Source of the DNA: an uncultured Ruminococcus sp. | Lineage (GTDB): Bacteria > Bacillota > Clostridia > Oscillospirales > Ruminococcaceae | Length of the DNA: 14,467 nt | Direction of reading: 5' to 3' | Assembly: GCA_946183385.1 (NCBI GenBank) | Contig: CAMHBN010000018.1 | Coordinates: 1 to 14,467, forward strand | Shown here: one piece after another, positions 1 to 5,744 of the stretch | Position numbering within the stretch: the first letter of the stretch is position 1 | Layout of the letters: the number at the start of each line of letters is the position of its first letter | Position numbers and translations under genes: made by a program | The notes under the pieces: generated by a model | What the model was told of the DNA's origin: nothing | What the model saw: the letters and a program-made list of their open reading frames with translations, nothing else | The model's database searches: none

Positions 1-111
1 GTTGGAGTACCAGCGGTACTCGCCTGTGACAGCATTCACGTAGTAAACGCTGGTATAGTCAATAAGAAGCGCTTCAGCTATTTTGCTGATTATTTCGTCT
101 TTGTGTTCCAT
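1..111 (-). CDS. Probable sensory/signalling protein, N-terminal fragment (runs off left edge)
   Basis: An open frame reads leftward from an ATG at 111-109 to the window edge, giving 37 residues. A GGAGG ribosome-binding site (CCTCC at 119-123 on the plus strand) lies at good spacing, and a perfect sigma-A promoter sits just upstream, so this is a real gene start. The visible peptide starts MEHKDEIISKIAEALLIDYT and continues with SVYYVNAVTGEYRWYSN. That pattern, a short helix followed by 'D-Y-x-S-V-Y-Y-V-N-x-x-T-G-E-Y', resembles the PAS-like start of many clostridial GGDEF, HD or histidine-kinase signalling proteins. The family is an inference from this short pattern and no catalytic domain is in view. 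The gene is divergent from the dehydratase gene at 319. Confidence 0.7.
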   Translation of the reverse strand, partial: MEHKDEIISKIAEALLIDYTSVYYVNAVTGEYRWYSN

Positions 112-148
112 AGAGTCGCCTCCGTTCGATGTCGTAGTTGATAAGACT

Positions 149-177
149 ATTATACAATTTTTTTAGTATTTTGTCAA
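149..177 (-). promoter_or_regulatory. Perfect sigma-A promoter for the left-edge gene
   Basis: On the minus strand there is TTGACA (plus-strand 172-177), a spacer of exactly 17 nt, and TATAAT (149-154). Both hexamers match consensus fully. The predicted transcript starts near 142, leaving a leader of about 31 nt before the ATG at 111. Confidence 0.85.
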
Positions 178-240
178 TAATCAACGCGTTTTTATTCATT
201 TTTATCAAAATTATTCCTGCTTTACGCAGATTTTGCGGAC

Positions 241-270
241 TTGACATATGCGGGCGGAATGGGCTATAAT
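241..270 (+). promoter_or_regulatory. Consensus sigma-A promoter for the 4,6-dehydratase gene
   Basis: TTGACA at 241-246 and TATAAT at 265-270 are separated by 18 nt. Both boxes are perfect and the spacer is one base longer than ideal. Transcription would begin near 277, about 42 nt before the ATG at 319. The first TTG of the -35 box is in frame with the downstream gene, so automatic callers may wrongly start the protein here. Confidence 0.85.
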
Positions 271-318
271 ATTCATATCCGTATATTTATATTAAAATGT
301 ATTTCAGAGGAAAAAATA

Positions 319-2229
319 ATGAAATCGGTATTGCAGAAATTCAAATACCGCAAGATACTTCTGGCTATAGCCGACGCGTTTATTGTTGCGGTCTCGGCAC
401 TTCTGTCAAACAGTATCCTGTCAGTCGCGGAAGCTGGCATCGGTCACAGGTTCGTATTTGCGAGCACCTTCGTGTCTGTTATTGCCTGCCTGCTCGGACT
501 TGCCTTCTTCGGAGCCTATAACAAGCTCTGGCGGTATTTCAATAAAAAGGACTACCTGTCCTGCGTATTCGGCGTTCTGTTCGGGACCGTGTGCTCGTGT
601 GCTGTCAACTACATGATACTCAACAGGTTGACACTGGGGTATTCTGCCCTCCATACGCTGATAGCCGTGATCGGAGTGTGCGCGTTCCGCTTCGTATTCA
701 AAAACACATTCATCGACCTCATTGATACGGGACGGAATGAAGCAAGATTCAAGCGTACCATGATGGTCGGCGGCGGACAGGTCTGCCATGTACTGATAAG
801 CGAGATACGTGCGGCGCAGGAGCAGGTCGGCGGAGAGGACAGAAAGTCCGCTGTCTTTGACCCCGTATGCATAATCGACGCAGACCGCAGCAGGATAGGA
901 CAGATGATAGAGGGCGTCCAGATTGTGGGCGATACCTCTGAGATAAAGCGCTTCGCAAAGGAAATGAAGATAGAGCAGATAGTGTTCTGCATACCGTCGT
1001 TCATGGAAAACGACCGCAAGCGGATACTTGATATCTGCTCGGAGACCAATCTCCCCGTGAAGGTCATACCTTTTATAGGTGACCTCGTGTCTGACAGCGG
1101 ACAAAACCTGCTCGGCACTGTCCGCGATATCAGGGTCGAGGATCTGCTCGGACGCGACCCCGTAAGCTTCAACAATGACGAGGTGCGCAGCTTCATCAGC
1201 GGCAAGACCTGTATGGTAACGGGCGGAGGCGGCTCGATAGGCTCGGAGCTCGTCCGCCAGATAGCCAAGTACGCTCCCAAGCGCATCATAATCATCGACA
1301 TCTGCGAGAACTATGCCTACGATATCCAGCAGGAGCTCATCATGGACTACGGAGACGATCTCGACCTTGTGGTGAGGATAGCCTCCGTCCGCGACTACGA
1401 CCGTATCGACAAGATATTCACCGAGTTCAAGCCCGATATCGTCTTCCATGCGGCGGCGCACAAGCACGTTCCGCTCATGGAGGAGAGCCCGATGGAGGCG
1501 ATAAAGAACAACGTCGCAGGTACGTTCAACACCGCAAATATAGCTATGCTGCACGGGACTGAGAAATTCGTGATGATTTCCACCGACAAGGCTGTGAATC
1601 CCACGAACGTCATGGGCGCTTCCAAGCGCTGCTGCGAGATGATAGTGCAGTACCTCGCTCAGCAGGAGAATTGCACTACCGAGTTCGTAACGACGCGCTT
1701 CGGAAACGTTCTCGGCTCGAACGGCTCGGTAATCCCCAAGTTCAGGAAGCAGATAGAGCAGGGCAAGCCCGTGACGGTAACTCATCCCGATATCATACGC
1801 TACTTTATGACCATCCCCGAGGCTGTCAGCCTCGTTATGGAGGCGGCGGCTATAGCTCACGGGGGCGAGATATTCGTCCTCGATATGGGCGAGCCCGTGC
1901 GCATTGTCACGCTCGCAGAGAACCTCATACGTATGTACGGCAAGGTGCCCTATGAGGACGTGCCCATCGTATTCACGGGGCTCCGCAAGGGTGAGAAGAT
2001 AAAGGAGGAGCTCCTCATGAATGAGGAGGGGCTGGAGAAGACGCAGAATAAGCTCATATTCATCGGCAGACAGAGCGATATCGACCCCGAGAGCTTCATC
2101 GCAGACCTCGGCAGGCTCCGCGAGGCAGCCGAGCAGAACGATGACAAAGCCGCTGTCAGTGCGCTTCACAGGATAGTCCCGACCTTTGTTGCTCCCGAGG
2201 AGTACAACAGCAGATTCATCACTGAATGA
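319..2229 (+). CDS. Membrane-bound nucleotide-sugar 4,6-dehydratase (WbpM/PglF/CapD-like)
   Basis: This 636-aa protein matches the long form of the UDP-GlcNAc 4,6-dehydratase family, which makes a UDP-6-deoxy-4-keto sugar for surface glycans. About four hydrophobic segments fill residues 10-125. A nucleotide-binding-like middle domain follows, then the SDR catalytic domain from about residue 295. The NAD-binding motif T-GGGGSIG is at 301-308. The catalytic block STDK (421-424) is followed by VMGASK (431-436), with Met432 where short relatives have Tyr. That Ser/Thr-Met-Lys arrangement is typical of the large membrane-bound members. The start was set at ATG 319 because it follows an AGAGGA ribosome-binding site and the promoter at 241-270. 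Upstream in-frame codons overlap that promoter. The gene appears monocistronic. The exact product sugar (for example a QuiNAc, FucNAc or bacillosamine precursor) cannot be told from sequence. Confidence 0.92.
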   Translation: MKSVLQKFKYRKILLAIADAFIVAVSALLSNSILSVAEAGIGHRFVFASTFVSVIACLLGLAFFGAYNKLWRYFNKKDYLSCVFGVLFGTVCSCAVNYMILNRLTLGYSALHTLIAVIGVCAFRFVFKNTFIDLIDTGRNEARFKRTMMVGGGQVCHVLISEIRAAQEQVGGEDRKSAVFDPVCIIDADRSRIGQMIEGVQIVGDTSEIKRFAKEMKIEQIVFCIPSFMENDRKRILDICSETNLPVKVIPFIGDLVSDSGQNLLGTVRDIRVEDLLGRDPVSFNNDEVRSFISGKTCMVTGGGGSIGSELVRQIAKYAPKRIIIIDICENYAYDIQQELIMDYGDDLDLVVRIASVRDYDRIDKIFTEFKPDIVFHAAAHKHVPLMEESPMEAIKNNVAGTFNTANIAMLHGTEKFVMISTDKAVNPTNVMGASKRCCEMIVQYLAQQENCTTEFVTTRFGNVLGSNGSVIPKFRKQIEQGKPVTVTHPDIIRYFMTIPEAVSLVMEAAAIAHGGEIFVLDMGEPVRIVTLAENLIRMYGKVPYEDVPIVFTGLRKGEKIKEELLMNEEGLEKTQNKLIFIGRQSDIDPESFIADLGRLREAAEQNDDKAAVSALHRIVPTFVAPEEYNSRFITE

Positions 2230-2410
2230 GCAGCGGGATCACGGCTTGTACAGACACGACTGTAATACTCGATGTATAATTGATGTGAGATATTATTTTT
2301 TGCATTCCAGTAAGTATAGTTTTGTCCGCTATATTGACTGTCTGCAATGTGATGTTTTTGTGAAAAGCGACAAAAAATGCTGTTGATTTCCATTTACCTG
2401 AATTTTCCGC

Positions 2411-2439
2411 TTGATTTTTATATTATATAGGGGTATAAT
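2411..2439 (+). promoter_or_regulatory. Sigma-A promoter for the sugar-1-phosphate transferase gene
   Basis: TTGATT at 2411-2416, a 17-nt spacer and TATAAT at 2434-2439. The start point would be near 2446, giving a leader of about 227 nt, unusually long for this window. An inverted repeat lies at the start point. Confidence 0.75.
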
Positions 2440-2444
2440 GATAC

Positions 2445-2463
2445 CGTACACCTTTTATGTACG
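2445..2463. repeat. Inverted repeat at the transcription start (possible operator or 5' hairpin)
   Basis: CGTACA (2445-2450) and TGTACG (2458-2463) form perfect 6-bp arms around a 7-nt centre. The repeat covers the expected transcription start, so it could be a repressor site or the 5' stem of the mRNA. Function is inferred from position only. Confidence 0.4.
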
Positions 2464-2520
2464 TATAATTTGAAAAACGGCTTAAAATTGAATAATTGGT
2501 ATTATTACGAGAGGGAATTA

Positions 2521-2613
2521 AAGAAGTGCTGTTTTTCGCCCTGCGTCGGTTCTCCGGCGGTGTGCGGCTCCGCTTTGGTATGAGCGGGAGCGTTCACGGC
2601 GAAAATGCTTCTT
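2521..2613 (+). promoter_or_regulatory. Structured leader RNA, three-way-junction-like fold
   Basis: Within the AT-rich leader a GC-rich block can fold into a closed branched RNA. The closing helix pairs 2533-2540 (TTTTCGCC) with 2598-2605 (GGCGAAAA) and, after an internal loop, 2521-2526 (AAGAAG) with 2608-2613 (CTTCTT). Inside are two hairpins. One is 2544-2549/2554-2559 with a TTCT loop and one G-U pair. The other is 2567-2574/2583-2591 with one bulged G, extendable by GTG 2562-2564/CAC 2595-2597. No T-run follows, so it does not look like a terminator or attenuator. It ends about 60 nt before the ribosome-binding site. I do not see the conserved core of the c-di-GMP-I riboswitch and do not recognise another known class. 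Pairings were worked out by eye. Confidence 0.5.
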
Positions 2614-2672
2614 GCACATCATAGGTATAAACAATTCGGATTAAGACTTTGTAAGTGTCGGAGGGTGGAACG

Positions 2673-3557
2673 ATGCAAGCAACAGATGTACGTGTAATCA
2701 ACAATTATTCGGAAGGAGAAGTGATAAAGGACATGTTTGAAATAAAACGCGCAAACGAAATCCTTCTCTCGGAAAACGACGTAACTCAGGACGTTCTCGA
2801 TAAGCTTGAAAAGGGCGAGGAGCCCAAGGCTACCATTCCCGCGAAGGGTGTAACAGAGTACCCTATCCTCAAGTTTGACGACCGTGCCCTGACTCTTTTA
2901 GAGATGGGCGTATCCAATACGCTCAAGTATACTCAGGTCAAGCCCAAGGGCGGAAAAGGCTTTGAGTTTGTTAAGCGTGCCTTCGATATCGTGGCTTCTG
3001 CGGGCGCTCTGAGCGTTCTTGCTCTGCCTATCGGTGTCGTTGCGCTCATAATTTACCTTGACGACAAGGGGAATCCGTTCTTCTCGCAGGTCCGCCTGAC
3101 AAAGGACGGCAAGCCCTTTAAGATGTATAAGCTCCGTTCGATGTGTATCGACGCGGAAGCAAGATTTGCCGAGGTCCAGAAGGAGAATAAGTCCGACGGT
3201 CTTGCATTCAAGGCTGACGATGACCCGAGAATCACGCGCATCGGCAAGTTTATCCGCAAGACCTCGATTGACGAGCTTCCTCAGTTCTTCAACGTTCTGA
3301 AGGGCGATATGTCCATTATCGGTCCCAGACCGCCTCTCCCGCGTGAGGTAGTGCTCTATACTCCCGACCAGATGGACAGGCTCCTTGTAAAGGGCGGTCT
3401 TTCATGTATATGCCAGACAGAGGGACGCAGTGACATGGAATTCGACAAGTGGGTCGAGGGCGATGTCCAGTACATAAAGACACGCAGCGCAGGTCTTGAC
3501 CTCAAGCTGATGTTCAAGACGGCGGCGGCGGTAATTCTCCGCAAGGGCGCAAAATAA
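2673..3557 (+). CDS. Polyprenyl-phosphate sugar-1-phosphate transferase (initiating phosphoglycosyl transferase)
   Basis: This 294-aa protein belongs to the bacterial sugar transferase family (WbaP/PglC type). Such enzymes move a sugar-1-phosphate from a UDP-sugar to undecaprenyl phosphate at the inner face of the membrane, the first step of repeat-unit assembly. The catalytic module starts near residue 98. It has a single hydrophobic re-entrant helix (about 103-128), then NPFFSQVR (134-141), MYKLRSM (151-157) and the Asp200-Glu201 catalytic pair in SIDELPQ, followed by GPRPP. The usual four N-terminal membrane helices of WbaP are absent. Instead there are about 95 hydrophilic residues of unknown role. 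The start is ATG 2673, 8 nt after a GGAGG at 2660-2664. A GTG at 2655 is in frame but would sit on the ribosome-binding site. The gene has its own promoter and terminator. Confidence 0.92.
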   Translation: MQATDVRVINNYSEGEVIKDMFEIKRANEILLSENDVTQDVLDKLEKGEEPKATIPAKGVTEYPILKFDDRALTLLEMGVSNTLKYTQVKPKGGKGFEFVKRAFDIVASAGALSVLALPIGVVALIIYLDDKGNPFFSQVRLTKDGKPFKMYKLRSMCIDAEARFAEVQKENKSDGLAFKADDDPRITRIGKFIRKTSIDELPQFFNVLKGDMSIIGPRPPLPREVVLYTPDQMDRLLVKGGLSCICQTEGRSDMEFDKWVEGDVQYIKTRSAGLDLKLMFKTAAAVILRKGAK

Positions 3558-3568
3558 TGATAATGCTG

Positions 3569-3601
3569 AGCGGCACTGTGCTTCGGTGCCGCTTGTTTTT
3601 T
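3569..3601 (+). terminator. Rho-independent terminator after sugar transferase gene
   Basis: An 8-bp perfect stem AGCGGCAC (3569-3576)/GTGCCGCT (3586-3593) with a 9-nt loop is followed by TGTTTTTT. It lies 12 nt after the stop codon and closes this transcription unit. Confidence 0.9.
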
Positions 3602-3640
3602 CGTATATGGCGATTTTTCGCATTGTTCAGAATTAATGCC

Positions 3641-3669
3641 TTGACTTTTTATGTCGGATAGGGTAAAAT
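3641..3669 (+). promoter_or_regulatory. Sigma-A promoter for the LacI-like/GGDEF gene
   Basis: TTGACT at 3641-3646, a 17-nt spacer and TAAAAT at 3664-3669. Start point near 3676, about 58 nt before the ATG at 3734. Confidence 0.75.
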
Positions 3670-3683
3670 ATTATTAATATTTT
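3665..3683. repeat. AT-only inverted repeat over the -10 box and start point
   Basis: AAAATATT (3665-3672) and AATATTTT (3676-3683) are perfect 8-bp arms around ATT. The repeat overlaps the -10 box and start site, so it could be a protein-binding site. AT-only palindromes also arise by chance in such spacers. Confidence 0.3.
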
Positions 3684-3733
3684 TTCGATTCTGAATAAAG
3701 AACGCTGTCTGACGGATATTGGAGGGGATATCA

Positions 3734-5701
3734 ATGAAGAATAACGTTCCGCGCAAGAGACTTGCGCTCATAATCTCTGACCCGAGTGCGGATTACTCGC
3801 AGGCGGTCATTACAGGCGTCCGCGACCAGTGCGCGCGGTATGATTACGACCTGCTCGTATTCAGCACGATGGTCAAGGTCTGTCATCCCGACAAGAAATA
3901 TCTTGACGGCGAGCTCAATATATTCAACCTGATAAACTACGAGCTGGTGGACGGCGTCCTTGTGGCTTCGCTCGCGCTGTTCGAGGATCAGGTGAAGACC
4001 GTACTGGATAAGCTTGAGGCGGATATGCACGAGAAGTGCCGCAAGCCCGTTGTGTCGCTCGACCTTGAATTCGGCGGCTACCCGACAGTCTACGTTGACG
4101 ACAGGAACGCTGTCAGAAATATAGTGAAGCACCTCGTAAGGGAGCATGACTGCAAAAAACTGTACTGCCTCACGGGTCCGAAGGACTATTCCGTCTCGGA
4201 GGGACGCGCGGAGGCGTTCTGCGAGCAGATGAAGGCTGAGGGCCTTGACGCGTCGCATGATAATGTGTTCTACGGCAATTTCTGGTACACCAGCGGCGAG
4301 GAGTTCGCCGACCGTATCATCTCGGGCGAGGTCGCAATGCCCGATGCCGTCGTGTGTGCGAATGATTTTATGGCTATAGCCCTCGCAAATCGCCTTATCA
4401 GCGGCGGAGTAAAGGTGCCCGAGCAGGTGCGCGTCACGGGCTACGACGCAACAAAGGAGGCTATATTCAACACGGTCAGCATCACGACATATACCCCCGA
4501 TGTCTACAGCATGGCGGCTCATGCTGTCAATCTGATCCACGGGCAGATAGAGCCCGATGTCCCTACGGCTGATATTGAACAGCTCACGAATTCGGGTGTG
4601 CGCACGGGCGTGAGCTGCGGCTGTATACAGAATGCGGACGACCTCCGCCGCCTCTACGGCGCGGGTCTGAATCCGAACGAGCGAAAGAAAAATGCCGACG
4701 GAAGTCTGACGGTCAACGATATGCAGGGACTCCACGAGAGCTATATGTTCGAGACGCTGTCCGTAGTTCAGGACAAGGATAAGATACTTGATACCATAAC
4801 CGATGTTGCATATCTGCTACAGCCGTACCGCCGCTTTTATCTTGTGCTGAGGCAGGACTGGAGCGACACCTCTAATCATTGTCTGACGGGCTACCCCGAC
4901 ACGATGCGCTGTGTACTGCGGTGCATACCCCAGAATGAGCCCGTGAGCGAAGACGAACCGCGTTATTCCGTCGATTCCGAGCAGTACGACTTCCCGACGG
5001 AGCGTATGCTCCCCGCGCTTGATGAGGAGCGCGACCGGCCCGTGGCGTTTTACTTTCTGCCCTCGCATTTCAGCGACGACACCATCGGCTTTGCGGTACT
5101 GCAAACGGCTATGGACGCAAAGCGTACGGCTGACGAGGTCTCGACACTGTGGCTGAGAAACGTCAATAACTCGCTGCATCTGGTGAGAGTCGTGAGCAAG
5201 CTCATTGATTATTCCATCCGCGACCCGCTGACCGGTCTGCTCAACCGCCGCGGTCTGGAGATGATGTACAATCGCCGAAAGGAGAGCCTCAGTGCGGACG
5301 ACAATATCCTGATATGGATGATAGATATGGACGGTCTGAAATACATAAATGACCACTTCGGTCACGAGCACGGCGATTTCGGTCTGATATCCATCGCGGA
5401 GGCGATGAGGACTGTGTCCGATAAGGACGATATCGCGGTGCGCCTCGGAGGAGACGAGTTCGTCATCATCTCTGCGGGAGCTCTCACAGAAGAGGACGGC
5501 AGAGCGCGTATCAGAGCCTTCGAGCAGACTCTCGCCGATAAGAATTCGTCCAAGGCGGGCAGAGCGTTCGATGTCTCGGCAAGTATCGGCTGCGTGGTTT
5601 TCTCCGCCTCGGAGAAGGACTCGCTCGACGAAAAGCTCAAGGAAGCCGACCGCCTGATGTACGAGTACAAGGCAGCGCATAAAAAGCTGCGAACTGAATA
5701 A
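3734..5701 (+). CDS. LacI-type periplasmic-binding-like sensor fused to GGDEF diguanylate cyclase
   Basis: This is a 655-aa protein. Residues from about 8 to 290 look like the effector-binding part of LacI/PurR-family regulators (RLALIISDPSADYSQAVITG near the start; later DAVVCANDFMAIALANRLIS and VRVTGYDATKEA). There is no helix-turn-helix, signal peptide or membrane segment, so the domain should bind a small ligand, probably a sugar, in the cytoplasm. A middle region (about 300-490) is unassigned and ends in a helical linker. The GGDEF domain begins at DPLTGLLNRRG (from residue 497) and has an intact GGDEF active-site motif at 572-576, so synthesis of c-di-GMP from GTP is expected. The usual inhibitory RxxD site five residues before the motif reads DKDD and lacks the Arg. 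The start is ATG 3734, 6 nt after GGAGGGG at 3721-3727. An upstream TTG at 3719 overlaps the ribosome-binding site. The gene is monocistronic. Confidence 0.88.
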   Translation: MKNNVPRKRLALIISDPSADYSQAVITGVRDQCARYDYDLLVFSTMVKVCHPDKKYLDGELNIFNLINYELVDGVLVASLALFEDQVKTVLDKLEADMHEKCRKPVVSLDLEFGGYPTVYVDDRNAVRNIVKHLVREHDCKKLYCLTGPKDYSVSEGRAEAFCEQMKAEGLDASHDNVFYGNFWYTSGEEFADRIISGEVAMPDAVVCANDFMAIALANRLISGGVKVPEQVRVTGYDATKEAIFNTVSITTYTPDVYSMAAHAVNLIHGQIEPDVPTADIEQLTNSGVRTGVSCGCIQNADDLRRLYGAGLNPNERKKNADGSLTVNDMQGLHESYMFETLSVVQDKDKILDTITDVAYLLQPYRRFYLVLRQDWSDTSNHCLTGYPDTMRCVLRCIPQNEPVSEDEPRYSVDSEQYDFPTERMLPALDEERDRPVAFYFLPSHFSDDTIGFAVLQTAMDAKRTADEVSTLWLRNVNNSLHLVRVVSKLIDYSIRDPLTGLLNRRGLEMMYNRRKESLSADDNILIWMIDMDGLKYINDHFGHEHGDFGLISIAEAMRTVSDKDDIAVRLGGDEFVIISAGALTEEDGRARIRAFEQTLADKNSSKAGRAFDVSASIGCVVFSASEKDSLDEKLKEADRLMYEYKAAHKKLRTE

Positions 5702-5706
5702 AACAA

Positions 5707-5737
5707 AAACGGCAGATACATGAAGTATCTGCCGTTT
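5707..5737. terminator. Bidirectional terminator shared by convergent genes
   Basis: A perfect 13-bp stem, AAACGGCAGATAC (5707-5719) and GTATCTGCCGTTT (5725-5737), encloses a 5-nt loop. The minus-strand reading continues into TTTTGTTT, a good tail for the CotH gene. The plus-strand tail (TTTGTTC) is weaker but serves the GGDEF gene. The two stop codons are only 43 bp apart. Confidence 0.9.
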
Positions 5738-5744
5738 GTTCTAT

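Larger units (their letters stand above)
2230..2672. other. 443-bp non-coding region between dehydratase and sugar transferase genes
   Basis: The first part, about 2230-2410, is AT-rich and holds no convincing terminator for the upstream gene. The only hairpin candidates are weak: TACAG/CTGTA near 2250-2265, and TTTTTGT/ACAAAAA near 2352-2376. The second part contains the promoter at 2411-2439, an inverted repeat at its start point, and the GC-rich structured leader. Because no clear terminator was seen, some read-through from the dehydratase gene into the next gene is possible. Confidence 0.6.

Noticed and set aside
421..2169. Long open frame (582 codons) on the minus strand opposite the dehydratase gene
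   Set aside because: It lies fully antisense to a gene with clear family motifs, and its translation has no recognisable domain. Codon bias of the real gene leaves the opposite frame open.
2464..2469. Second TATAAT downstream of the sugar transferase promoter
   Set aside because: The hexamer 17 nt upstream (ATACCG, 2441-2446) is not a -35 box. The pair at 2411-2439 is far better.
2446..2672. Leader as a c-di-GMP-I (GEMM) riboswitch
   Set aside because: The conserved core and the tetraloop-receptor arrangement of that class are not visible. Only generic helices are supported, so no class is assigned.
2711..2735. Alternative internal starts (GTG 2721, ATG 2733) for the sugar transferase, with GGAAGGAG at 2711-2718
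   Set aside because: Spacing is too short for the GTG (2 nt) and too long for the ATG (14 nt). ATG 2673 has an ideal site.
3731..5680. Two minus-strand open frames (3731-4735 and 4817-5680) opposite the GGDEF gene
   Set aside because: Both are antisense shadows. The plus-strand protein has intact sensor and GGDEF motifs and its own promoter and ribosome-binding site.
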